From positions 1 to 64,000 of the forward strand of contig JADJGJ010000002.1 of the NCBI GenBank assembly GCA_016708105.1: a stretch of 64,000 nt of DNA, in the 5' to 3' direction. Both the position numbers and the translations under genes were made by a program. This document shows positions 1 through 6,789 of the stretch, in pieces. The notes under the pieces are model-generated. The model was given only the letters and a program-made list of their open reading frames with translations. It was not told where the DNA came from and ran no database searches. This stretch comes from Crocinitomicaceae bacterium (lineage in GTDB: Bacteria; Bacteroidota; Bacteroidia; Flavobacteriales_D; Crocinitomicaceae). The stretch's first letter is position 1. The number at the start of each line of letters is the position of its first letter.

Positions 1-73
1 GGCAATTTCCAGTGAATTAAACAAGTCATTTTGCTGATTTGATTGGCTTCATTGCTTGCACCCCTAACGTTTT

Positions 74-184
74 GCGGCTTGGCGTAGTGGCGGATTTTAC
101 CACAAATGTTCATACGAAGAACACACTTCAAATATAGCAAAAATGTTTCTACGAAGCACGTCACCCGCCATTACGCCAAACCGC
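74..184. repeat. Imperfect inverted repeat next to the group II intron
   Basis: A 20-base arm at 74-93 pairs with 165-184 with two mismatches, enclosing about 70 bases. The inner part holds two similar direct sequences around 106-125 and 142-160 that share TACGAAG. The right arm ends four bases before the intron start. It resembles a recombination-site hairpin or a dispersed intergenic repeat; the bases after the intron do not complete a canonical integron attC core, so the role is open. Confidence 0.55.
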
Positions 185-187
185 TGT

Positions 188-2090
188 GTGCGCCCCGCAT
201 GAGCGGTAGCGCACCCGCAAGCTATTCAAAAAGTTTAAAGTGCAAATTAAATTTCAGAAAAGCAAACGGTGGGTGAAAAGTTCCAGAGGATGAAAGTTCC
301 TTAATTGCGGAAGTAACGTTCGAAAATTTAGCAAGTCGCAAGGTGGTTGAGAGTGATCTCAGCACTGAAGGAAGCGAGCCTGCAAAAGTTGGTACTGAAG
401 AACATGAAGTACATAAGAGGCTAATTAAATGGATGAGCAAGCACACCATTGTGAAGTCCAAAGAACACAAGAAATTTTAATTAGTAGATGTAACAGGAAT
501 CGACGGAAGGAACACGCTCTTACCGGGGGAGGTCTTCAATGCTACGAGTTAGCGATGAAGAAGTCAGCAGAGGTCATAGTACTTTAAGCAACGAGCTGTG
601 CGAAAAATTGGAAAAACACAGATGGTCTCACAAAAGAAGGAAGGACTGAACGTAAATAGGTTTTCAATTTTGAATGGACTGAAATTTATTTCATAGCCAC
701 CGAAAACGAAAGCAGGAAAAGAACAAAATAAACCAAGAATGATTGCACAAGTTGTACATCCTTACAATCTTCAAAAGCACTACAACAAATAGTGAAAAAT
801 GGAGGAAGTGCTGGCATGGATAAAATCCCGACAGAAAAGCTGACGGATAAATTCCGTGAGCAAAAACTTTCTTTACTTGAAGAATTGAAAAAGGAGCGTA
901 CAAATCAAAACCCATTCTTGGGGTTGAGATTCCAAAGTCAAACGGAAAACACGTTTGTTAGGAATACCAACCACCACAGAGAGACTGCTCCAGCAAGCGG
1001 TTTCAAAGTGATAATGCCTTTGTTTGAGAAAGATTTTCACAAAGACAGTTATGGATTTCGTCCAAATAAAAATGCACGTAATGCAGTAGGCAAAGCGTGG
1101 CAAAATATCCACGACGGATTTCAGTATATTGTTGATGTAGATTTGAAAAATTTCTTTGATGAAGTTGATCACTGCCTTTACTAAATTTAATTTACCAAAA
1201 AGTAAAATGCAGAAGTACACTTGCATTAATCCGCAAGTGGTTAAGAGCGCCTATACAAATCAAGGGCAAACTTTACAAACGCAGAAAAGGAGTTCCACAG
1301 GGAAGTCCGCTGAGTCCACTTTTGTCAAACATTTTGCTCCACGAGTTGGACAAAGAACTAAACAAAAGGATTAAAATTTGTAAGATACGCCGACGACTTT
1401 AGCATCTTTACCAAAACCGCAACACAAGCAAAATCAGTGAAGAAGGAAGTAGCTCAGTTTTAAAAACAAAACTCCGCCTCACTATCAATGAAGAAAAAGC
1501 GGCATCAAAAAACCCGTTCAATTTTCAATGCTTGGATTTCGTTTTGTACCAACTTACATCAAAGGCGACAAAGGTAAATATCAATTGACGGTAGATGAAA
1601 AAGCATGGATCCAGACTTAAACAAAACTAAAATCAATCACCCGAAAAACTTCACCACTCACATTTGCAGAACGCATTTCAAAATAAATGAAGTACAACGA
1701 GGATGGCTCAATTATTTTCGAGGTACCAGTATTCATGGAAAATTGCGTGACGCTGATTCGTGGTTAAGAAATCGTCTTCGCTATTGCATTTGGCACGATT
1801 GGAAAAAACCAGAGCGAAAGAGAAAGAATTTTATTCGTTTAGGAATTGACCACGATCACGCTTACGCGTGGAGCAGAACGAGAAAAGGTGGTTGGGCAGT
1901 TGCACAAAGCCCTATCTTGATCACTACAATTACGCTGAAACGCTTAAAACAAAAAGGCTACGATTCTTTGTTGGATGTTTATTTTAATCTAAACCCATCT
2001 CTTTACGAACCGCCGTATGCGAGACCCGCTTGTACGGTGGTGTGAGAGCCTAACCCTATTCCCATTTGGGAGTAGGGCGGGCTACTCGAT
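188..2090 (+). mobile_element. Group II intron (full-length ribozyme with degenerate maturase)
   Basis: The 5' end starts with the consensus GTGCG at 188. The 3' end has a recognisable domain V (about 2007-2043: ACCGCCGTA at 2009-2017 pairs with TACGGTGGT at 2033-2041, including one G-U) and domain VI (2048-2082, a ten-pair stem CCCTATTCCC/GGGAGTAGGG with unpaired A residues near its base that could supply the branch point). The intron probably ends with ...CGAT at 2090. About 600 bases before the reading frame would hold domains I-III. Its size of about 1.9 kb is normal for bacterial introns. Exact ends are inferred from consensus, not from an intron-less allele. Confidence 0.85.
792..2045 (+). 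pseudogene. ltrA: Group II intron reverse transcriptase/maturase, frameshifted
   Basis: Pieces in different frames line up along one LtrA-type protein: an RT N-terminal part with GGSAGMDK, then HSYGFRPN-like and VDLKNFFDEVDH (792-1184), then KGVPQGSPLSPLLSN (about 1280-1335), the catalytic YADD motif (about 1385-1397), and a maturase-specific domain with NEVQRGWLNYFRG and WLRNRLRY (1605-2045). The C-terminal codons run into intron domain V, as is usual for this family. At least seven shifts are needed. Most are repaired by adding one base to a short homopolymer, for example A4 to A5 near 943, A3 to A4 near 1005, T3 to T4 near 1180 and A6 to A7 near 1512. It may be intact in the organism and broken only in this sequence, or be a decayed copy. 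Confidence 0.85.
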
Positions 2091-2169
2091 TACCAGCTGG
2101 CGTTCTGTCTTCAGTGTCTTGGAAATAAGGTCTGATAAGTGTTTTGCTGGCCGTTTACTGCTTTTGTGT

Positions 2170-2304
2170 CGGCTGAGGGTTGGCGGGTTTAAAAATTTTA
2201 AAAGGGAAGGAAATTTTAAAAAATAATTTTTCGGTCGGGAAAGGTGGAAGCTCTTTTGCAATTTTTGGATTGAGCATTGGCTTGTGTGAATTGCAAATGT
2301 GCTT
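2170..2304 (-). repeat. Hairpin repeat copy 1 (inverted relative to copy at 5570)
   Basis: A hairpin with 16-base arms at 2248-2263 and 2289-2304 and a 25-base loop, followed on the minus strand by an AT-rich tail. Bases 2213-2230 are, in reverse complement, identical over 18 bases to 5641-5658. The right arm abuts the yggS stop codon at 2303-2305. Compared with copy 2 the stem changes are compensatory (AAGC/GCTT here, GGC/GCC there; TT/AA here, AAC/GTT there), so the fold itself appears to be conserved. Confidence 0.7.
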
Positions 2305-3035
2305 ACAACTGTGGGTTGGCTTCTTTGTTGTCATTCCAATAATAGCTGTCTGGATAAGGTCGTCTGCCAAATATTGCAGTTCCAACACGAATAATCGTTG
2401 AGCCTTCTTCAATGGCTGTTTCTAAATCGTTACTCATTCCCATTGATAAATCGTAAACAGGTAAGTCTTTTTCTAACATTCGTATCTGAATGTTCTTTAG
2501 TAATTGAAAGCACTTGCGAACTTTTCTGTTTCCGCAGAAAAAGTCCGATGGTCATTAAACCTTTAATATTTAGTCTGTCAAGTTGTTTAACTTGTTGAGC
2601 AAAAGTCAAAGTATTTTCGGGTGAAACACCAAACTTACTTGCTTCATAAGAGGTGTTAACTTGGATAAAAACATCCAAGGTTCTATTTTCAAATTCCAAT
2701 CTCTTTTGCAATTTTTCAGCTAATTCAATTCTGTCAATCGATTGTATGCAGTCAGCATATTTTATAACTTCCTTGATTTTGTTGGTTTGAAGATGTCCTA
2801 TGAAATGGGTTTGGTGTGGAGTATTTTTCAGTTCTTCATATTTATCTTTTAGCTCTTGTATTTTATTCTCTCCAATTAAGGTTTCTCCTGTTTCAATTGC
2901 TGTAATAATATTTTGAGCCGAAACAGTTTTAGTTGCTAATAGAAGTTTAATATCATTGAAGTTTCTGCCTGAAAATTCGGCTGCATTTTTTATTCGTAGT
3001 TTAATATTGGCTAAATTTTCAACAATTAAACTCAT
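2303..3035 (-). pseudogene. yggS: YggS/PLPHP family pyridoxal-phosphate homeostasis protein, frameshifted
   Basis: Proteins of this family bind PLP without catalysis and balance cellular B6 vitamers. The N-terminal part shows LLATKTV with the PLP lysine, then GENKIQEL, HFIGHLQTNK and VFIQVNTSYEASKFG. The continuous frame ends at 2430, but the true C-terminus, with LSMGMSNDLETAIEEGSTIIRVGTAIFG in separate recognisable blocks, continues in another frame to TAA at 2303-2305. Adding one T near 2538 (T5 to T6) and one A near 2525 (A4 to A5) restores GLFSAETEKVRKCF and a protein of about 244 residues. The start ATG overlaps the MarR stop (ATGA), which fixes it at 3035 and implies translational coupling. 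It is the last gene of the leftward module. Family assignment is secure; whether the frameshift is real is not. Confidence 0.85.
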
Positions 3036-3670
3036 AGCTGCAATTTGTGTTCCGGACAATCTATTCTCAATTCGTTTTCGGCAAGTTGACTTTTCAAAAG
3101 TTTGCAGTAGTGAACACCTTTTTCAAGTTGATAGTTAGAGCAAGTAAAACACATTCTTTGAATAGTGATGATGCCTGATTTGTTTAGGTCATAAATCAAT
3201 TTCAGCAATCCATTAAGCATTATTGTTTTTTGTTCCTGTGTCAGTTTTTCAATGGGTTGTTCTATTGATGAAGCAAATAATGATGCCTTCTTTGCTATTT
3301 TTTTTCCTTCGTTTGTGAGTGATAGCGAAAAACTCCTAGTATCAATGGGGTCAGTCTCCTTGGTTACTAATTCTTTTGAAAGCAAAATTTTTACGCTATC
3401 GCTTATTGTAGCTTTTGTCATATTGAACTCATCAGCCAAATATCCTACTTTACACTTTTCCAGCGAGTGGAAGTATATGAAAATTAAAATTTGAATTTGT
3501 ATCGGACTTAATGAGTTTTCTTTGCTTTCATTCCAAAGTAATACTCTGAATGCTTCAGAAATTCGTTCCAAAGCCACAACAATGCGACTTTCAATTTTTT
3601 GGTTTTGCTCCGTTAAGTGAAAAGATGATTTCTTCATAATGTCCATTCGGTTTGTGATGACTTTCTTCAT
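3032..3670 (-). CDS. MarR-family winged-helix transcriptional regulator with C-terminal Cys cluster
   Basis: A 212-residue regulator. The middle part has the winged helix: LSPIQIQILIFIYFH, then the recognition-helix region EFNMTKATISDSVKIL and the wing TKETDPIDTRSFSLSLT. Beyond the usual MarR length of about 150 residues there is a tail with CFTC (about 172-175), HYC and DCPEH, a possible metal or redox site. Its ATG overlaps the upstream DUF2024-like stop (ATGA at 3667-3670) and its own stop overlaps the yggS ATG, so three genes are tightly coupled. Three near-identical palindromes with core AGGANTCCTAACT lie upstream of transcription units in this module (4034-4066, 5156-5168, 5465-5487) and are the natural candidate operators. 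The ligand is unknown. Confidence 0.85.
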   Translation of the reverse strand: MKKVITNRMDIMKKSSFHLTEQNQKIESRIVVALERISEAFRVLLWNESKENSLSPIQIQILIFIYFHSLEKCKVGYLADEFNMTKATISDSVKILLSKELVTKETDPIDTRSFSLSLTNEGKKIAKKASLFASSIEQPIEKLTQEQKTIMLNGLLKLIYDLNKSGIITIQRMCFTCSNYQLEKGVHYCKLLKSQLAENELRIDCPEHKLQL

Positions 3671-4016
3671 TTACAGTTTTCCATTTCAATAATGAAATAC
3701 CCTTTTTGTTTGATTTCAGCTTCCCATAGGGGTCGCACTGTTTCGATGTGGCAGAATCTACATTCTTTTGATGTTAAGGGTTGACCTTCTTGTCCTTTGG
3801 TTTTTAAATATTCTCTACCATAACCGTAAATTATGGTAGTATCTTTAATTTCTTCGGGTGCAATAATGTCGAAAGTGCATTATGCTACCATCTTTTTGTT
3901 ACATAGGTGTCCCAAACTGCTACTTTCATTTTTATTTCTGTTTTGATGTTTGATTGTGCCATTGTTGTTATTCCTAGTAACAGGACAATGGCAATCAATA
4001 TGTTTATTTGTTTCAT
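3667..4016 (-). pseudogene. DUF2024-family protein with N-terminal signal, frameshifted
   Basis: From ATG at 4016 the frame encodes a hydrophobic leader (MKQINILIAIVLLLGI) and then KMKVAVWDTYVTK before a stop caused by one displaced base near 3891-3897 (a run of five A). In the next frame the family signature continues: DGSIMHFDIIAPEEIKD, IIYGYGREYLKTKGQEGQ, ECRFCHIE and QKGYFIIEMENCK, ending in TGA at 3667-3669 that overlaps the MarR start. Removing one A, or adding two, joins them. DUF2024 proteins such as Nitrosomonas NE1680 are about 85-90 residues and of unknown function. A second member lies directly upstream (4081-4359). The leader could instead be untranslated if the true start is the internal ATG KVAVWD. 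Confidence 0.75.
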
Positions 4017-4033
4017 TTTGTTGAGAATAAAAA

Positions 4034-4066
4034 CCTTGTAAAGATAGGATTCCTAACTTTACAAGG
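4034..4066. promoter_or_regulatory. Long palindromic operator, candidate MarR site 1
   Basis: A 33-base palindrome with 16-base arms, one mismatch and a single central base: CCTTGTAAAG outside, TAGGA-T-TCCTA inside. There is no loop and no U-tract in the direction of the genes, so a protein-binding site is more likely than a terminator. It lies 18 bases upstream of the frameshifted DUF2024 gene that heads the MarR-yggS unit. Confidence 0.65.
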
Positions 4067-4080
4067 CAAAATTAGTTGGC

Positions 4081-4359
4081 TTATTTTACTAAAGGTTCGA
4101 ATCCCCAGTGCTTAAAAATTGAATACCCCTTTTGCCTTATATCATTTTCAATCGCTTTAGTAGCTACTTCTATATGACAAAAAGCACATTCATCAGCACT
4201 TATGAGGTTAGTGGCACTAATATTTTCAGCTTTTAAAAAGGAATTACCGAACTCGTAAATTTTCTCTAAGTCAGTAAAACTTGATGGAACAAGTATGTCA
4301 AATTTAAGTAGCGTTCCATCTTCTTTTTTAAAGACCGTATCGTAAACTGAAATTTCCAT
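4081..4359 (-). CDS. DUF2024 family protein
   Basis: A 92-residue protein that keeps the family features: MEISVYDTVFKKEDG at the N-terminus, a central acidic stretch, ECAFCHIE (CxxCH, about residues 62-67) and QKGYSIFKHWG near the end. The function of DUF2024 is unknown; the family has a solved structure from Nitrosomonas. The CxxCH motif here is part of the domain and is not a haem site as far as known. It starts 9 bases after the secreted-protein stop, so the two are probably co-transcribed. It is a divergent paralogue of the frameshifted copy just downstream. Confidence 0.8.
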   Translation of the reverse strand: MEISVYDTVFKKEDGTLLKFDILVPSSFTDLEKIYEFGNSFLKAENISATNLISADECAFCHIEVATKAIENDIRQKGYSIFKHWGFEPLVK

Positions 4360-4368
4360 TTTCTTGTG

Positions 4369-5106
4369 TTATTTTACTTTGTATGGTAAGGATAAATTAC
4401 CACTAGCTACCGAATACACTTTGTAAACGCCAAGCATTGGTTTGTCTCCGCCACCGTGTCCACCATCACCGCCTGTATTTACTTGCATAAAGGCTGCAAC
4501 ACCGTCAAAGGAAAAATCCGTTTTGTTGTTTATTCGATAATCGGGAACAACTACTCTTATTGTATTTCCTTTTGTGATAACCTGAAAGCCGGGGGAATCC
4601 ATATACATTGGCATTCCAGGGTTAGTTGGAGGTGAAACGACTGTTGTGTCTTTTGGGTCGAATTGTTTTACAGCTAAGCCACCTTCAACTCGCTTGTCTT
4701 CTGTTAAGATTACCCAATGCGGATGCCAAACAATTCCGTCATTGGCAAAATTGCGGTCTGAGTTTTCGTCCCAAAGAGGTGTGTCGTCAAAGTCAGGATG
4801 TGATGTAAGGGCTAAAGCCACGATTCCGTCAGTATCGCCAAAGCCAACATCAGTTGGCTTCGAGGAAGTTGGGAAAACGTGCCCCAAAACAGGTGCTCCA
4901 TTGAGTTGACCTACTGGTGTTGGCGTGGTTTTTCCTGCCGTTCCTTTTACGGTAATTTCCCAAATGGTTGCACCAATTTCAGGTGAGTGTTTTACGCTTA
5001 CTTTTTTGATTTGGAAATCATCATTGTTGTAGTTACCGCATTTGTCGCAAGCAAAGCTTTGAACTGCGAAAAGAGAAAGTCCGAGAAGAAGAAATATTTG
5101 TTTCAT
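4369..5106 (-). CDS. Secreted protein of unknown function
   Basis: 245 residues with a clear signal peptide (MKQIFLLLGLSLFAVQSFA) followed by CDKCGNYNND, so the mature protein starts with a CxxC pair. The body has blocks such as WEITVKGTAGKT, GDTDGIVALALTSHPDFDDTPLWDEN and NDGIVWHPHWVIL, and a Gly/His-rich segment GGDGGHGGGDK near residues 212-222. The conserved-looking Asp/His segments could bind metal, but I do not recognise the family. A palindrome with the MarR core lies upstream at 5156-5168, and the downstream DUF2024 gene follows after 9 bases. Confidence 0.7.
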   Translation of the reverse strand: MKQIFLLLGLSLFAVQSFACDKCGNYNNDDFQIKKVSVKHSPEIGATIWEITVKGTAGKTTPTPVGQLNGAPVLGHVFPTSSKPTDVGFGDTDGIVALALTSHPDFDDTPLWDENSDRNFANDGIVWHPHWVILTEDKRVEGGLAVKQFDPKDTTVVSPPTNPGMPMYMDSPGFQVITKGNTIRVVVPDYRINNKTDFSFDGVAAFMQVNTGGDGGHGGGDKPMLGVYKVYSVASGNLSLPYKVK

Positions 5107-5155
5107 TTTTTTAAAATTTAATTGTTTGAAATAAAGTCAGAAGCCCCAAATAAAA

Positions 5156-5168
5156 TTAGGACTCCTAA
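5156..5168. promoter_or_regulatory. Palindromic operator, candidate MarR site 2
   Basis: TTAGGACTCCTAA is a perfect 13-base palindrome, followed by CT as in the other two sites, with outer CCCAA (5146-5150) and TTGGG (5172-5176) also complementary. It sits about 50 bases upstream of the secreted-protein gene start at 5106. Confidence 0.6.
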
Positions 5169-5186
5169 CTTGTTGGGTGAAATTTT

Positions 5187-5420
5187 TTAACCTTTTACAT
5201 CGGTCATAGATGCACCAAAGTTGATGTGTAACACATTACCGTTTGGTGTTAGCAATGCTGGAACAGATTTTACACCTGCTTTTTCCGCTTCTGCAATTCG
5301 GTTACGGTCTTCGCCAATGTGAACGATTTCTACATTAGTTGCTCCAATTAGGTTAACGATGTCGTGCTCTGCACTCACACATACAGGACATCCTGCGTGA
5401 TAGAAAATTGATTTTGCCAT
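5187..5420 (-). CDS. Small thioredoxin/glutaredoxin-fold protein (CPVC)
   Basis: A 77-residue cytoplasmic protein without signal peptide. The N-terminal beta strand KSIFYHAGCPVC carries the redox motif CPVC (residues 10-13), and the later KSVPALLT segment contains the cis-proline typical of thioredoxin folds (about residue 54). It is much shorter than thioredoxin (about 105 residues) and closer to glutaredoxin-like or NrdH-like proteins. It is the first gene of the leftward module, with its own candidate operator at 5465-5487. A disulfide-reducing or thiol-transfer role is inferred; the partner is not evident. Confidence 0.8.
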   Translation of the reverse strand: MAKSIFYHAGCPVCVSAEHDIVNLIGATNVEIVHIGEDRNRIAEAEKAGVKSVPALLTPNGNVLHINFGASMTDVKG

Positions 5421-5464
5421 TTTTTATGTATTTTATTGTTGTTTGGCATTATTGCCGCCGCAAA

Positions 5465-5487
5465 TATAGTAAGGAATCCTAACTATA
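5465..5487. promoter_or_regulatory. Palindromic operator, candidate MarR site 3
   Basis: A 23-base palindrome (11-base arms with one mismatch around a central A): TATAGTAAGGA then TCCTAACTATA. It shares AGGANTCCTAACT with the sites at 4034-4066 and 5156-5168 and lies about 45 bases upstream of the CPVC gene, where a promoter would be. Confidence 0.6.
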
Positions 5488-5569
5488 CAAATTATTTCTA
5501 AGATTTTTTACAGAATATTTTACATCATTGATATTCAACGAGATAAAAATCTTATAAGGGTGGGGGATT

Positions 5570-5700
5570 GGCTCTTTTGCAAAACTTGGGTTGTGTGTCG
5601 GCTTGTGCGGTTTTGCAAATGTGCCGATGTGCGGCTGGCTAAAATTATTTTTTAAAATGTGCGGTGGCAAAAATTTTTAAAACCATTTGGGTCGGGCCAG
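5570..5700 (+). repeat. Hairpin repeat copy 2
   Basis: Arms at 5570-5585 and 5610-5625 (GGCTCTTTTGCAAAAC and GTTTTGCAAATGTGCC) enclose 24 bases. The AT-rich tail contains 18 bases at 5641-5658 identical to the reverse complement of 2213-2230. The two copies therefore point away from each other with the five- to six-gene module between them. Confidence 0.7.
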
Positions 5701-6018
5701 GAGTGTCGGGAAAAAGGGGGGGGGTTGGGTCAAAGGAGAAGGAAGAATGTCTTCCGTTTTTGGGTCTGTTGGTGGGGAGGGGGTGGTCTTTGGTCTACGC
5801 TTCTGGGGGGAACACTTTTGTAAAGGTATTGAATTTATGTCTTTATTGTCTAATGTGTAATAGGAATTTAATGTATTAATTCTTTGTAGTAATATCTTAG
5901 ATGTTTGGCTTGTTAGCAATGATTCTACCATAAATAGGTTTTAAGCTCCTTAAAATTAGTCTTACTTGAATTACTCCTTATAATGGCATTCTTAGCTGTT
6001 ATACAATGCTTTTTATGT
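5701..6018. other. Gene-free stretch with G-rich tract
   Basis: About 320 bases without a convincing gene. The left part is strongly G-rich on the plus strand, with a run of nine G at 5716-5724 and further G4-G6 runs to about 5812; the right part is AT-rich. The small frames here lack any recognisable protein and have extreme composition. I see no promoter or RNA that I can defend. Confidence 0.5.
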
Positions 6019-6324
6019 CTAGTGAATTACAAATTCTATTTTTTTTCCAAGTCCAAATTCAAGCAAGCGGTACAACGTAGACAACTGAATGTCCGACTTA
6101 CCATTTTCGATTCTTGAAATGAAACTTTTTTTCGCGCCTACTTTTTCTGCAAGTTGTTCCTGTGTCATTTTCGCAAGTCTGCGCTCTTCTTTGATCACCT
6201 CACCAATTAAAAAAGCTTTTGCTCTAATTTCAAATTCAGTCCGTTTTTTGGAGCCTCTTTTTCCCCGATACTTCTCTAAGTGTTCTTCAAAAGTCGTTAT
6301 GTTTTTATTTTTCACCTTTTTCAT
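6019..6324 (-). CDS. HigA-type XRE antitoxin
   Basis: 101 residues with a helix-turn-helix of the Cro/CI type in the C-terminal two thirds: KMTQEQLAEKVGAKKSFISRIE (residues about 53-74, in two helices), then DIQLSTLYRLLEFGLGKKIEF. The N-terminal 40 residues are basic. The gene overlaps the 3' end of the toxin frame by 20 bases, the toxin-first order typical of HigBA. It would neutralise the toxin and repress the operon. Since the toxin is interrupted here, the antitoxin may now act alone as a regulator. Confidence 0.85.
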   Translation of the reverse strand: MKKVKNKNITTFEEHLEKYRGKRGSKKRTEFEIRAKAFLIGEVIKEERRLAKMTQEQLAEKVGAKKSFISRIENGKSDIQLSTLYRLLEFGLGKKIEFVIH

Positions 6325-6670
6325 AGTCCTTTGTCTTTTCGTTAAAGTATGCTTGCATTAATGTAAGAGCTGCGTCAATTTCCTGTTTCGGGTTTTTTTT
6401 GGTTTTCTTTTGAAAATTATTGAAAAGCACAACTTATTTTCCCTCATCAAAACAGCAAAATATTCTAAAAATGTTCCCACCTAATTCAATTCGTACTTCA
6501 TAGAGTCCCTTTGTTCCTTCCATGTGTTTTAGATATTTTTCGGGAATTCTTTCTGTATGCGTTAACACAAACAAAACATAATCAATTTTGTCTCTTATTT
6601 TTGATGTCTGTGCATCGAAGAAAGTATGAAAATGATGTTTATAGAAAACGAGCTCTCGAATTTGTTCCAT
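6305..6670 (-). pseudogene. HigB/RelE-like toxin with in-frame stop
   Basis: The first 78 codons (MEQIRELVFYKHHF..., then EKYLKHMEGTKGLYEVRIELGGNIFRIFCCFDEGK) match the HigB/Gp49-like RelE-fold toxins, which are mRNA interferases. The frame then has TAA at 6434-6436, but the same frame continues with VVLFNNFQKKTKKNPKQEID and ALTLMQAYFNEKTKDYEKG to TAA at 6305-6307. The family has Leu at the stop position (GKLVVL), so one T-to-A change of TTA explains it. The truncated form lacks the C-terminal strand that normally completes the fold, so toxin activity is doubtful. Confidence 0.8.
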
Positions 6671-6789
6671 AAATCACTATAACAAAGTTAACTTAAAATG
6701 GAACTTGAAACAAATATTGACCAAAGAAATTTTAATGGAAATATGTTGCATAAAGGTTTTGAATGTCATGACACTAATTTTTTTTGGAA

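Noticed and set aside
74..184. Canonical integron attC site
   Set aside because: CCCTAAC before the left arm fits RYYYAAC only in six of seven positions, and the joined right exon (GTTACCA) does not fit GTTRRRY.
222..470. Minus-strand frame inside the group II intron 5' part
   Set aside because: It overlaps the ribozyme domain I region and has no protein-like features beyond a Leu/Ser-rich bias.
4034..4066. Rho-independent terminator
   Set aside because: The palindrome has a one-base centre and no T-run in the gene direction, and its core recurs before two other genes; an operator is more likely.
4088..4104. GGTTCGAATCC, like a tRNA T-loop
   Set aside because: It lies inside the DUF2024 gene (coding for WGFEPL on the minus strand) and no acceptor stem or anticodon arm can be drawn around it.
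5664..5879. Small plus-strand frame in the G-rich stretch
   Set aside because: Its sequence follows the homopolymeric G runs and the repeat tail; no start context or family.
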